In this document: in pieces, positions 9,156-18,885 of the stretch | How positions within the stretch are numbered: the stretch's first letter is position 1 | How the letters are laid out: each line of letters begins with the position of its first letter | NCBI GenBank assembly: GCA_016718655.1 | Contig: JADKCV010000012.1 | Location: 47,805 to 111,804, forward strand | Reading direction: 5' to 3' | DNA: 64,000 bases | Source of the DNA: Flavobacteriales bacterium | GTDB taxonomy: Bacteria; Bacteroidota; Bacteroidia; Flavobacteriales_F; PHOS-HE28 | Program-made: the position numbers and the translations under genes | Notes under the pieces: generated by a model | What the model was told of the DNA's origin: nothing | Databases searched by the model: none | What the model saw: only the letters and a program-made list of their open reading frames with translations

Positions 9156-9917
9156 ATGCACGATTACCTCCAGCAGATCCTGGCCAACCCCTGGCCCAGC
9201 CTGGCCGTGGTGGCGAACCTGATCATCATCGAGAGCCTTTTGTCGGTCGACAATGCCGCCGTTCTGGCGACGATGGTGATGGACCTGCCGGAAAAGGACC
9301 GCAAGCGTGCACTCAAATACGGCATCATCGGCGCCTATGTCTTCCGGGGCATCTGCTTGGTCTTCGCTGCCTACCTCATTTCCATCTGGTGGCTGAAGCC
9401 CTTGGGAGGCTTGTACCTGTTGTACTTGGTATGGGACTGGTGGAAGGGCAAGCAGACCACCACCACCAATGATGATGTACTGAACAAGGAGAGCAACTGG
9501 TTCTATCGGCACACCGTGGGACGCATCGGCCCCTTCTGGTCGACCGTGGTGTTGGTCGAACTCATGGACCTGGCGTTCTCCATCGACAACGTTTTCGCTG
9601 CGGTGGCTTTCTCGGAAAACCTCATCCTCATCTGGACCGGTGTGTTCATCGGGATCCTGGCCATGCGCTATGTGGCACAAGCCTTCGTGAAGCTGATGGA
9701 ACGCTTCCCCTTTCTTGAGACCTCGGCCTTCCTGGTCATCTTGGTATTGGGCCTGAAGCTCTCCTTCTCGGCGGTGGAGCACTTCGCACCCGAGCATCCG
9801 ATGAGTATCTTCATGATGAGCCACACCGCGGACCACCTGACCTCTCTCATCACCGTGGCCATCTTCTTCGTACCGGTGATCAGCTCGTTGCTATTCAACT
9901 ATCCGCGAGCGAACTAG
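9156..9917 (+). CDS. TerC/Alx-family membrane transporter
   Basis: A 253-residue polytopic membrane protein of the TerC family. Family members such as Alx and MeeF-type proteins move Mn2+ or Ca2+ out of the cytoplasm. The two signature acidic helices are present: IIESLLSVDNAAVLA near the N terminus and ELMDLAFSIDNVFAA in the middle, with the paired aspartates thought to hold the metal. About seven membrane segments can be drawn. The start at 9156 is preceded by a purine-rich CGGAG. The upstream 36 bases in frame are not needed. No Mn riboswitch was recognised upstream. Substrate is inferred from the family. Confidence 0.88.
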   Translation: MHDYLQQILANPWPSLAVVANLIIIESLLSVDNAAVLATMVMDLPEKDRKRALKYGIIGAYVFRGICLVFAAYLISIWWLKPLGGLYLLYLVWDWWKGKQTTTTNDDVLNKESNWFYRHTVGRIGPFWSTVVLVELMDLAFSIDNVFAAVAFSENLILIWTGVFIGILAMRYVAQAFVKLMERFPFLETSAFLVILVLGLKLSFSAVEHFAPEHPMSIFMMSHTADHLTSLITVAIFFVPVISSLLFNYPRAN

Positions 9918-9940
9918 CGCATTCCCACGCGCGGCGCTAG
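9914..9940 (+). terminator. possible hairpin at the end of the TerC gene
   Basis: CTAGCGC (9914-9920, including the stop codon) pairs perfectly with GCGCTAG (9934-9940) around a 13-base loop. No U-tract follows. Weak evidence for termination. Confidence 0.3.
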
Positions 9941-10572
9941 GTTACGCTTAGCCTTACCAAGGTTGGCAATGACGTGAAAGACCTTTAGCCGAACGATCAG
10001 CTGCTGTCAGCTGGCCCGTTCCGCCAAGGCCTTGCCCAGGCGCTCGATCCCCCCGGTGACCAAGGCGTTGCCCATGAAGAAGGCACGCTTCGCGTCCGTC
10101 GAGCCCGATCCAGGCCGTTCAAGGATCGAGTGACTTTATCCATCGCCACCTTACTCCACAATCCCTTTCGCCTGAACCGATCCCGGGTTGCGCTGGAAGA
10201 ACCTGAGCACATGGAGATCTGCAGTGAAAAGGTCCAAGACAATGATCTCAACCTGGAATTCGTAGGCCTACTGCAATTTGCGAGCGGTTGTTTAACTTTC
10301 CTCGACCATACTAACCGACTACCAGAACTTTGATAACGGGACCCAGTTCTCTCGAACGACCTATCGATCACAGGAGTCCTGACCCATCCAGCAAGAACCA
10401 CTGAACAGCCTCCTCTTCACGTGTCCAGATAGACATCTTGAATTAGACCTATGGATCCGCATTCGATACCGACTGATGACTTCTTCCGAAAAGGACCAAC
10501 TACCTCGGTCGAGAACTCTTCACCTTCACAAGTGCACACCAAAGCAACGACCACCGTCAAACTTTCAGTAAC
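9941..10572. other. gene-free, lower-GC relic region
   Basis: About 630 bases with no convincing intact gene. It holds the truncated methyltransferase copy (10012-10099). On the minus strand, about 10257-10152, there is a short open stretch reading FQVEIIVLDLFTADLH then RFFQRNPG, ending in a stop and preceded by in-frame stops. It looks like decayed coding sequence of unrecognised origin. Base composition falls in this stretch and stays low to about 11.9 kb. Confidence 0.45.
10012..10099 (-). pseudogene. duplicate of the 3' end of the DNA cytosine methyltransferase gene
   Basis: These 88 bases match 12069-12156, the last about 29 codons of the methyltransferase gene, at 86 of 88 positions and in the same orientation. 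The copy ends at a TGA one codon after the homologous part instead of the original AAA-TAG. Upstream (towards 10.1 kb and beyond) there is no methyltransferase sequence, so it is a fragment. The two copies form direct repeats bracketing about 2 kb of low-GC DNA. Confidence 0.85.
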
Positions 10573-12011
10573 ATGAGATCACCTTGTCCATTCCTCCTGA
10601 TCATTTTGGTCCTCAGCGCGCAAACGCTCTATGCGCAGGAACTTGAACTGAGGTCTTGCGTGTACAATAGTACTGGGGTATCAGCAAGCGTAGTAAACGA
10701 CGTGATATACTGGTATAGTGGTGGCAATTACTATGTTGGGACCTTTGTGACCGGAGGAAGGACGGACACACTCCATTTCGGAACCCTTGTCCATAACCCA
10801 GGTAGTGGTGGTGTATTCATGGCAAGGTATGACCGCATGGCAATGAGTTATGGAGCAAGGTTAGCGGAACGGCGAGTACATCCGGCATTGAGATGGGTAC
10901 CGCAATAGGTTCGGATGGCGACTATTTGTACAACGTTGGCATTTTAGATCCCGAATACCCGGCCAACTTCGATGGCACCATCATCGGTCCTGGGTACGGT
11001 GGTTTCTTAGCGAAATACAGCCAATCAGGAACGTTGCAATGGGTTCAAGGCTATGAGCATGGCATCCATTCAATGTCTGTTCTACCCGGGAATATGTTGA
11101 TCAATCACGGAGACTCCGCATTAATAAAGCTAGACCCCCCAACCGGAGAGATTTTCTTCATCGCCCCCTGCAGCGGAGATGGCATCGATATACTGAGCCA
11201 TAATATTTGTGACCTATATGGATCTAGCTCATCTATCCTGGTCAATCTTGGCAACTCAATTGGCGTTTATAGCTGGTCAGGCGAAATCATACGGTTCATT
11301 CCGATCGAAAAGCCTCTAGGTGCAAAGATCAGCAGCCTGAGTCCGAATGATTGGAATACGTTGGGAAGCTTTTACGCTGACTCTGGGACGGTCGTATTCG
11401 ACGGAATCGCTTATGGCAATATGCCGCAGAGCTATATTTATAAAGTATCCATGTTTGGTGATGTAGAATCCTGCGTTCCTGTAGGTCCTTTCAAAGTACA
11501 CCAGGTTTTTAATTATAATTCATATTTCTATCTCGTAGCAGAATATGAACCGAACGATTTCAGGATGGTGAAGGTCCACGAGAACACGTTGGAGGAAGTG
11601 GCTTCCTTTCCAATATTCCCCACGGTGAAGGCCATCGGTACCGACCAATTCCTACTTGGCGGCTACTATTCCGAGTCCCTTACAGTGGAAGGCGTGGAGA
11701 TCCAAAGGCCGAACGATTCGGGTCAACGGAACGCTATCTGGGGTTACTTGGTAAGTTCACACGTTGGCATGGACGAACAGAACGCCCACGAACAACTATC
11801 AGGAAACCCTAACCCGGCCACTGGATCGGTAACAATTACCAGTGGCATCGTAACAAAGTTGTACATCTATTCCTCAATTGGACAGTTGATCGATACGATA
11901 CTGCTCGCAAGCGGATCGACAACGATCGACCTGGATGCATGGCCAACCGGCGTGTTCACACTTCGTACTGAAAACGGCTCAGTATTCCGGTTGATCCATC
12001 AGGAACAGTAG
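10573..12011 (+). pseudogene. secreted T9SS protein gene broken by a one-base deletion
   Basis: Two overlapping frames make one protein. The first part (10573-10908) has a signal peptide ending AQTLYAQ. The second part (running to 12011) ends in a T9SS sorting domain (LSGNPNPATGSVTI onward). Adding one G to the GG at 10839-10840 joins them as MARYDRMGNELWSKVSG, in phase with SGIEMGTAIGS. That fits the kinds of phrases seen in the intact repeat protein at 2740-4185. The gene is visibly AT-richer than its neighbours, with many codons ending in A or T, which suggests a foreign origin. The indel may be a real inactivation or a sequencing error in a G run. If repaired the protein would be about 479 residues. 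Confidence 0.8.
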
Positions 12012-12063
12012 CGCATAGTACCATCTCGTTCGCGCATCGATCGATCATTTCCATAACGCCGCA

Positions 12064-13296
12064 CTATTTGGCCCGTTCCGCCAAGGCCTTGCCCAAGCGC
12101 TCGATCACCCCGGTGACCAAGGCGTTGCCCATGAAGAAGGCACGCTTCGCGTCCGTGGCACCCTCTGTATGTCCATCGGGGAACATGTTCAATCGCTCCA
12201 ACTCCAGGGGCGTCAAGCGGCGGAACCTGCCCTCCGGTGTGGTCACCACATGCTTGAACCGCGATGGTGAGGTGCCGCCTTCACCCGTGACGATGGTGCG
12301 CGAGGGCTTGTCCAAGGGATCGGGGAATGCCATCGCACCCTCACTATAGGCGTATGCGAAACCATTGCTGCGGTCCACCCGGCGCTCGGATTTGCCACCT
12401 TTGAAATACTTCCAATCCTTCACCTGACGCGAGGGAACGAAGAACTCCTTCGGAACCTGGTCGCTCGGTAACAGTACCTCACCCAAGGTGATACGAGGAC
12501 CATCGTATTCCGGCAACACAGCGCACGTATATGCCTGACGACCTATGAGCACTCCCGCACCACTGAACGGGCTCTTCGCCCCTTTCCGCGCGTGGTTGAA
12601 TTTCTTGGAGATGTCCGCGAGATCACCGTTGAGGGGGATCATACTCAAGCCCACCTTGCCCGGACTGCATGGGAAACCCTCTGCGATCAGCCCTTTCTCC
12701 GTGATCCATGCAGCCGGATCCTTGCTCCGACCGGCGGCTTTGCCCAAACCGGTGCGCTGGTGGTAAGCCACGAAGAACACCCTTCTGCGGCGCTGCGGCA
12801 TGCCATAATCGGCCGCATTGATCACCCGCCACTCCACCACATAACCAAGGTCCGCGAGAGAGGCGAGCATCACCGCGAAATCACGTCCACGCTGGCCGAT
12901 GGGTGATTTGAGCAGACGGTCCACATTCTCCAACAGGATGTAGGCCGGCCGGCGTTCGGCTAGGATGCGGTGGATCTCCCACCACAACACCCCCTTCTTT
13001 CCTTTCAATCCGGCCGCCTGTTTCAGCGTGCGTGCCACCGAATAATCCTGACAGGGGAAGCCACCGACCAATAGATCATGTGCCGGGATCTCCTTGGCCG
13101 GGACCAAGGCGATGTCCACGTTGGAATGGTGATCGGCACCGAAGCGTGCCTTGTACACGTCGGACGCCGCTTGCCGCTTCACGCCCGGCTCCCATTGATT
13201 GCTCCACACGACGCGGAACCGATCGCTGGCGCGCTCCAGTCCGATGCGGAAGCCGCCCACACCGGCAAAGAGCTCGACAACCTTCAGGGGTTCCAT
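12064..13296 (-). CDS. DNA (cytosine-5-)-methyltransferase
   Basis: A 410-residue C5 cytosine methyltransferase that transfers a methyl group from SAM to cytosine in DNA. The motifs are in order: I, ELFAGVGGFR (8-17); IV, GGFPCQDYS with the catalytic Cys82; VI, LLENVDR (about 122-127); VIII, MPQRRRRVFFVAYH; a target-recognition region; and X, MGNALVTGV near the C terminus. The ATG at 13296 opens with MEPLKVVELF. A TAGTTTCG box lies 8 bases upstream. No restriction endonuclease lies next to it, so it is an orphan or the remains of a restriction-modification system. Its 3' end is duplicated at 10012-10099. Confidence 0.93.
   Translation of the reverse strand: MEPLKVVELFAGVGGFRIGLERASDRFRVVWSNQWEPGVKRQAASDVYKARFGADHHSNVDIALVPAKEIPAHDLLVGGFPCQDYSVARTLKQAAGLKGKKGVLWWEIHRILAERRPAYILLENVDRLLKSPIGQRGRDFAVMLASLADLGYVVEWRVINAADYGMPQRRRRVFFVAYHQRTGLGKAAGRSKDPAAWITEKGLIAEGFPCSPGKVGLSMIPLNGDLADISKKFNHARKGAKSPFSGAGVLIGRQAYTCAVLPEYDGPRITLGEVLLPSDQVPKEFFVPSRQVKDWKYFKGGKSERRVDRSNGFAYAYSEGAMAFPDPLDKPSRTIVTGEGGTSPSRFKHVVTTPEGRFRRLTPLELERLNMFPDGHTEGATDAKRAFFMGNALVTGVIERLGKALAERAK
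12069..12156 (-). repeat. intact copy of the 88-bp direct repeat
   Basis: The in-gene copy of the repeat, coding the last residues of the methyltransferase (motif X MGNALVTGVIERLGKAL). It matches 10012-10099 with two mismatches. Together the copies enclose the low-GC segment 10100-12068. Confidence 0.85.
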
Positions 13297-13407
13297 GGAT
13301 GGGGCGAAACTATCGGACGGGGAGCGGCCGATCAAGTACCTACCGGCTGCGTTATGAACAAGCCGATCCGCAGAAGCATACCCTCCCTTGGCACGTACTT
13401 TCGCCGT

Positions 13408-14282
13408 ATGTCCAACATCGACCTGATCATCGAGGAACGTCCGGCCAGCATCGGCAGCTTCCTGGTGGGCCGCCTACTCCCCTTCCGCGACAAGCGCTTG
13501 GTAGGGCCCTTCTGCTTCATCGACCATATGGGACCTGCCGACTTCCCGGATGGTGAGGACTTCGATGTGGCACCGCACCCCCACATCGGCCTAAGCACCC
13601 TCACCTACCTCTTCGAAGGCACCATCATGCACCGCGACAGCTTGGGCACTGCGGTCGAGATCAAGCCCGGGCAGGTGAACTGGATGACGGCTGGGAATGG
13701 CATCGTTCACAGCGAACGCACTCCCGGAACACTTGCGTGGCAGGCCCAAACGCCTGCACGGCCTGCAGATCTGGGTGGCATTGCCCAAGGAACGCGAGGA
13801 TATGGACCCTCAGTTCCACCATACGAAGGAGGAAGAACTGCCCACATGGACCGATGGCCCCGTGCGTTACCGGCTCATTGCGGGCGAGGCGTTCGGTAAG
13901 CGATCGCCGGTGCCGGTGTACAGCAAACTGTTCTTCCTGGAACTCCAGTACGGAGCGCGCGGAAGTGGACCTGGGGACGGCCCTGTTCGGCGAGGCGGGC
14001 CTGTACATTCTGCAAGGCGGCATCATCAGTGATGGCCACCGCTTCGGCCCGAAGCAGATCCTGGTGTCCACCCAACCTTCGCTCTGCACCTTCACCTTGG
14101 AGCCGGGCACCTCGGTCTATCTCTTCGGAGGAGAACCCTTCCCGGAGGAACGCTTCATCCACTGGAACTTTGTGGCCACCAGCAAGGACCGCATCGAAGC
14201 GGCGCGTCAACGCTGGATGGCCCAGGAGTTCCCGAAGATCGAAGGGGAGACGGAATTCGTGCCGCTCCCCATCATGCGCTGA
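13408..14282 (+). pseudogene. pirin-family protein gene with two single-base insertions
   Basis: A complete pirin-like cupin protein is encoded across three frames. Frame 1 starts MSNIDLIIEERPASIGS and reads through the metal-binding motif DVAPHPHIGLSTLTYLFEG to GNGIVHSERT. An extra C in the CCC at 13723-13725 moves the reading into PEHLRGRPKRLHGLQIWVAL. An extra G at 13952-13953 moves it again into RAEVDLGTALFGEAG and on to the stop at 14282. Removing both bases gives about 290 residues, the usual pirin length, with no missing parts. Pirins are iron-binding bicupins, some with quercetinase activity. Both indels are in short homopolymers, so consensus error is as likely as recent decay. Confidence 0.85.
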
Positions 14283-14294
14283 ACCGGGTCGGGT

Positions 14295-15110
14295 TCACGC
14301 TGCCTTCATGATCATCCGATCGAAGAAGCGGTCGCCGAGGTAAATGCGCAACCACATGACCGGCTTCGCGAGGAAGCCACCGGCGTAGCGTGTGCGCGGC
14401 TTTCGTGCATGGACCGCATTGGATACGAGCGCGGCGATGACATCCGGTGCCGAACCCTGCCCACCGGCCTTCCCGTTCTCCGCGCCTTTGGCCACCCGTC
14501 GTGCCAGCTCGCCGTAAGGCCCCACACCGGAGCGTTGCAACATCGGCCCTGACATCACATCGGCGAATTCGGTCTTGATGATCCCGGGTTCGATGATCAC
14601 CACATCGATGCCGAAGGGCTTCAACTCCAAGCGCAGGCAATCGCTCCAGCCTTCCAGGGCATGCTTGGTGGCGTGGTACCATGCGCCGAGCGGGGTGTAC
14701 ATCTTGCCACCCATGCTGCTGATGTTGATGATGCGCCCTTTGCTGGCTTTGCGCATGTGCGGGATCACCAACTGAGTGATACGCCCAAGCCCGAAGATGT
14801 TCACCTCGAACTGGCGGCGCGCATCAGCGATCGACGTCTCCTCCACCGAACCGTAGATGGCGTAGCCCGCATTGTTGATGAGCACGTCGATCCGGCCCTG
14901 TTCACCGATGATGCGTTCCACCGCAGCACCGATGGAGGCGTCGTCGGTGACGTCGAGCGCGATGCTGCGCCCCCCGGCCTGCACCAGGTCCTGCATCTGG
15001 TCCACACGGCGAGCTGCCCCGTAAACGATGTGCCCTTCGTTGATGAGGCGCATGGCGAAGGCCTTGCCCATGCCGCTGCTGGCGCCGGTGATGAGGATGA
15101 TCTGTTGCAT
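14295..15110 (-). CDS. SDR-family oxidoreductase
   Basis: A 271-residue classical short-chain dehydrogenase/reductase. It has the nucleotide-binding TGASSGMGKAFAM (TGxxxGxG) at the N terminus, DVTDD (adenine-binding Asp), NNAGYAIYG, then the catalytic Ser in INISSMGGK and YHATK with Tyr and Lys four residues apart, and PGIIKTEF after the active site. The ARR following the second strand suggests NADP preference. A C-terminal extension with aromatic residues is typical of the DltE-like subgroup. Its substrate cannot be read from the sequence. It is convergent with the pirin gene (12-base gap). Confidence 0.9.
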   Translation of the reverse strand: MQQIILITGASSGMGKAFAMRLINEGHIVYGAARRVDQMQDLVQAGGRSIALDVTDDASIGAAVERIIGEQGRIDVLINNAGYAIYGSVEETSIADARRQFEVNIFGLGRITQLVIPHMRKASKGRIINISSMGGKMYTPLGAWYHATKHALEGWSDCLRLELKPFGIDVVIIEPGIIKTEFADVMSGPMLQRSGVGPYGELARRVAKGAENGKAGGQGSAPDVIAALVSNAVHARKPRTRYAGGFLAKPVMWLRIYLGDRFFDRMIMKAA

Positions 15111-15135
15111 TGATGGTTCGGTCGTTAGGTAGTTC

Positions 15136-15176
15136 GCAGTAGGCAGTTGGCAGTTGAAAGGGTGACTGCCTACTGC
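15136..15176. repeat. hairpin of GCAGTAGGCAGT repeats
   Basis: GCAGTAGGCAGT (15136-15147) and ACTGCCTACTGC (15165-15176) form a perfect 12-bp stem. Extra copies of the GGCAGT/ACTGCC core lie on both sides. It sits between two leftward genes. It could act as a terminator of the TonB-receptor-to-SDR read-through or be a dispersed simple repeat. Confidence 0.55.
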
Positions 15177-15197
15177 TGACTGCCTAATTCGTGTGCC

Positions 15198-17594
15198 TCA
15201 GAACTGCACCCTGTACATGAAGTCCGGGAAGAAACCGTTCTGGTAGACCGGGTTGATGCGATCGGTGACGCGGTTGTAGCGTTCCACAAAGATGTTCTCG
15301 CGATCGGTGATGTTCTGCAGGTCCATGAAGAACTGGTGGCTCACCTTGCCGCCCTTGCCATTGATGCGCACACCGAACTTCACATCCAGACGCAGGTAGT
15401 TGCTGTAGCGCTGGCTGTACGCCTGATCGTCCACGTACACCTCGCGCCCCAGGTTGGCGCGCGTGGCTTCCAGGTCGATGGGACTGAAGGGTCGGCCGCC
15501 GCTGGTGGTGAACTTGGTATCGAAGGTGAGGGCGTTGCGCTTGTCCTTGCCGATGCCCCACTCCTTGCCCACAAGCGCATTGAACACGTAGTCGTTGGCG
15601 AAGCCGGTGTTGCGTTCCACACCATCACTGCCCGTGTAGCGCGAATCGAAGAGCGAGGTGGTGACCAGGGCGTAGTAGCCTTTGCTGAGGAACTTCTCCA
15701 CGGTGAGCTCCACGCCGAAGTTGCGTCCCGTTCCATCACTGACCAGCCCGCCGCGCTCCGTGAAGATGAAGTCCGCACCCTCGTTCACCACGCTATAGCT
15801 GCTCGTGGTGTCCTCGATACCGAGGTCGTACAACCACTGGTGATAGCCTTCCAGCTTTACCCGCCATTCGCCTTCGAACCGATGATCATAGGCCAGCACG
15901 ACATGGTGGGCCTTTTGGAAGTCCAAGTTACGATTATTCGCTCCTGTGGTGGGGTCGGTGAAGAGCAACACCGGCAAGGAGGCCATTTGGCCGTGGAGAC
16001 CATAGGCCAGGGATATGCGTTGCTTCGGACTGAACTGCCAGGCCAATGCGGAGCGCGGTGCGAGCATCACGTCGTCGTTGAAGTCGAGGTACTGGCCATG
16101 CAACCCTGCGGTGAAGCTGAGCTCATCGGTGAACTTGTACTCGCCCTGCGCATAGGCTTGGAACAGGTTGATATCGCCCTTCACCTCACGAACCTGGACG
16201 AAGAAGTCAGGGATGCCATCGCCGTTCACATCGGGGATCCCGGCGCGACGGTCGCGATCGGTCCAGTCCACATCGAGGTCATACGTTTCATTGAGCACAC
16301 CGGTGCGCAGGCTGAAACGCGGTGAGAACTTGCGGTTGTACTGGCTGCTCACGGTGTAGCGCTGTTCGTTGTCGAAGGCTTCGGTGGCTCGGTAGCGCAC
16401 TGCGTTCTGATCGCTAGCACCTCCGATGATGTTGTCTTGCAGGAATGACGTACCCAGGTAGGTGGTACCAACGGTGGTCTTCAGGTAGCTCTTATCATCG
16501 AGTTGAAGGAAGTGTGATAGGCCGATGAGCCCCACGTCCGAGGTGAAGTAGGTGTCCACCGTGGGATCCGCGAAGAGATCCGTGCTGTCCAATTCGGCCC
16601 CGATGAAGTCGATGTTGCTGCGCCCACCCATGCCGAAGAGCTCGAAGCGGCCCAGCTTGCTCTTCCCGAAATTGATCTTGAAGGCCAAGTCCTGGAAATA
16701 GGGGATCGCACTGGTCCCGGTGGCTGCTGCGCCAGCGATACCGTAGCGGTAACTCACGAGGTACGATGATTGGTTCTTCCGACTGATCGGTCCCTCGGCC
16801 ATGAACTCCGCACCACTGAAGGCCGCCATCTGCGCGGTGAACTCATGTTCATCGGTGTTGCCGCTGCGGAACTTCACATCGAACACGGCCGCGTTGGCAT
16901 TGCCGTATTCCGCCGGGAAGGCGCCGCTGAGGAAGTCACTGGTGCGAAGCAAGTTGGTATTGAGCGCGCTCACCGGCCCGCCCGTGGTGCCCAGTGTGCC
17001 GAAGTGATTGGTGGTGCCGATGGGCAACCCGTCTATCCGCCAGAGCAGTCCTGTGGGCGAGTTACCGCGTACGACAATGTCGTTTCGCGCATCGTTGGCA
17101 GCGCTGACCCCGGCGAAGTTGGTGGCGAGGCGTGCCACATCGTTGCGGCCGCCACTGTAGCGTGTCACCTCCTCCAGGCTGAACGTACGCGCGCTCACCT
17201 TCGCCAACTCGTTGATCGGACGGTCCTTGGTGCGCTCGCCGGTCACCACCACTTCCTTGAGGCTCTCCACGGAGGCCACCAGTGCGATCTCCAGCACCAC
17301 CTCCTTGCCTGCGGTGACCAGCACGTTGGGCACCACCGAAGGCTTGTAACCGATGAAGCTGACCTGTAACTGCTGACGACCGAAGGGCACGTTCTCCAAG
17401 CGGAAGCGGCCATCCATATCGGTGGTGGCACCGATCACCGGATCGCTGTTCAACACCACCACGGTTGCGCCTGGCAGGGTGATCTGGGAGTCGGCATCCT
17501 TGATGGTGCCCTTCACCACTTGGGTCTGGGCGAAGAGCAGGGCGGGCAGCAAAACTGCTGCACTGAGCACGGGTCGGAAGAGGTTATGGGACAT
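15198..17594 (-). CDS. TonB-dependent outer-membrane receptor
   Basis: A 798-residue outer-membrane receptor. After the signal peptide (ending LLFAQ) comes a carboxypeptidase-regulatory-like domain (VKGTIKDADSQITLPGATV, about 28-110), then the plug domain (SLKEVVVTGERTKDRPI; NDIVVRGNSPTGLLWRIDG) and a beta barrel that ends with the aromatic terminal strand FMYRVQF. It imports a ligand using energy from TonB-ExbBD. No SusD-like partner is next to it, so a glycan substrate is not indicated. The family with SPTGLLWRIDGLPI plugs is common in Bacteroidota with unknown ligand. It is divergent from the LytS/LytTR pair, and the shared 256-base spacer may hold both promoters. Confidence 0.92.
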   Translation of the reverse strand: MSHNLFRPVLSAAVLLPALLFAQTQVVKGTIKDADSQITLPGATVVVLNSDPVIGATTDMDGRFRLENVPFGRQQLQVSFIGYKPSVVPNVLVTAGKEVVLEIALVASVESLKEVVVTGERTKDRPINELAKVSARTFSLEEVTRYSGGRNDVARLATNFAGVSAANDARNDIVVRGNSPTGLLWRIDGLPIGTTNHFGTLGTTGGPVSALNTNLLRTSDFLSGAFPAEYGNANAAVFDVKFRSGNTDEHEFTAQMAAFSGAEFMAEGPISRKNQSSYLVSYRYGIAGAAATGTSAIPYFQDLAFKINFGKSKLGRFELFGMGGRSNIDFIGAELDSTDLFADPTVDTYFTSDVGLIGLSHFLQLDDKSYLKTTVGTTYLGTSFLQDNIIGGASDQNAVRYRATEAFDNEQRYTVSSQYNRKFSPRFSLRTGVLNETYDLDVDWTDRDRRAGIPDVNGDGIPDFFVQVREVKGDINLFQAYAQGEYKFTDELSFTAGLHGQYLDFNDDVMLAPRSALAWQFSPKQRISLAYGLHGQMASLPVLLFTDPTTGANNRNLDFQKAHHVVLAYDHRFEGEWRVKLEGYHQWLYDLGIEDTTSSYSVVNEGADFIFTERGGLVSDGTGRNFGVELTVEKFLSKGYYALVTTSLFDSRYTGSDGVERNTGFANDYVFNALVGKEWGIGKDKRNALTFDTKFTTSGGRPFSPIDLEATRANLGREVYVDDQAYSQRYSNYLRLDVKFGVRINGKGGKVSHQFFMDLQNITDRENIFVERYNRVTDRINPVYQNGFFPDFMYRVQF

Positions 17595-17850
17595 GGCGTA
17601 GTGGGATGTGGTGTTCGTTCCGTCGGCGAAAGTGGAAGGCCCTGTGAGCTGGGCATCACACTGAAGCGTTGATCAGTAGGAAGTACAGGATGGATCGCCA
17701 GGATCATTGGGTCGGACGTAAGTGCTCGGCCTGACCCGTACCAAAACGCTTCAGGTCTGCCCCGCTGCGCTTCATCCCCCGGTTCCTACACTTCATCTCC
17801 CGTACGATGGCCATTCCAGCGCATCGCGGTACTTTCGAGCGTTCAAGTCC

Positions 17851-18885
17851 ATGGCGCGCTTCCACCCTTTCCAGGAACCCTGGCCCCGCATCATCGGGAT
17901 CCCGCTGCTCGCTCTTGTCTTGAGCTTCACCTTCCATACGGAACTCCCGACGTTGATGGGTTTCGCCATCACCCTGGGCATCACTGCGGTGATCTGGCAA
18001 GGTTGTTATCTGATCATCGGGCATTTCCGGCAACGCTTCCCCGGCATCGAGCGCACCGGAAGACGCATCCTGATCACCGTTGTTTCGCTGAGTGCATACA
18101 TCATCACGGTGGACATCGCGGCGTGTACGATCCTTGATGCACTTGAACTCGAACCCAGCGCCTACAAGACCGGTGAATGGCGCATGAATCTGGTGAAGTG
18201 TTTCGGGGCCACCTTGGTGGTGGGGACACTTTATGAAGCAGGATACTTCTTCCAGATGTGGAAGCACCAAGCCATCGAGGCTGAAGCGCTCAAGAGCCGT
18301 CAGCTACGCACCGAACTGGACATGCTCAAGAACCAGGTATCGCCCCACTTCCTCTTCAACAGCCTAAACACCTTGGTGGCACTGATCCACGAGGATGCTG
18401 ACCAGGCCGCGCGCTTCACCAAGGACCTCAGCCACGTGTACCGCTACATCCTCCAACACAAGGACAAGGAAGTGGTGGACCTGGGCACCGAGCTCGACTT
18501 CACACAAGCCTACATCGCACTGATGAAGGTTCGCTTCACCGACAGCTTGCACATCCACGTGAACGTGGCCGACGAACACCGGCGCGCGCTCATCGCCCCG
18601 CTCACCCTGCAACTCCTGCTGGAGAACGCATTGAAGCACAACGTGGCGAGCATCGCCAAACCACTTCAGGTGGACATCCATGTCGAGAGCGGTCGCACGT
18701 TGGTGGTGCGTAACAGCCTTCACCGGAAGCAAGGGATCGTGGAAGGAACGGGCACCGGTCTCAGCAATGTGAAACAGCGCTACGCCTACCTCAGCGAACG
18801 GCCCGTGGACGTGATCGAGACGCGCGAACACTTCCTTGTGGCCCTCCCCTTGATGCAACTCGCCCAACACGAAGCACGTGTCTGA
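17851..18885 (+). CDS. LytS-type sensor histidine kinase
   Basis: A 344-residue membrane kinase. Four predicted membrane helices (about 13-135) are followed by the His_kinase domain motif LKNQVSPHFLFNSLNTL with the phospho-acceptor His166. A C-terminal ATPase region follows, with LLLENALKHN (N box) and GTGTGLSNVKQRY (G box). Members of this group have no recognisable sensor domain outside the membrane region. The start at 17851 (MARFHPFQEPW) was chosen because earlier codons in frame look non-coding. The stop overlaps the next start (TGATG), so kinase and regulator are coupled. Confidence 0.93.
   Translation: MARFHPFQEPWPRIIGIPLLALVLSFTFHTELPTLMGFAITLGITAVIWQGCYLIIGHFRQRFPGIERTGRRILITVVSLSAYIITVDIAACTILDALELEPSAYKTGEWRMNLVKCFGATLVVGTLYEAGYFFQMWKHQAIEAEALKSRQLRTELDMLKNQVSPHFLFNSLNTLVALIHEDADQAARFTKDLSHVYRYILQHKDKEVVDLGTELDFTQAYIALMKVRFTDSLHIHVNVADEHRRALIAPLTLQLLLENALKHNVASIAKPLQVDIHVESGRTLVVRNSLHRKQGIVEGTGTGLSNVKQRYAYLSERPVDVIETREHFLVALPLMQLAQHEARV

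Noticed and set aside
10130..10333. Small plus-strand gene in the relic region
   Set aside because: It has no family likeness and lies over decayed sequence next to the methyltransferase fragment.
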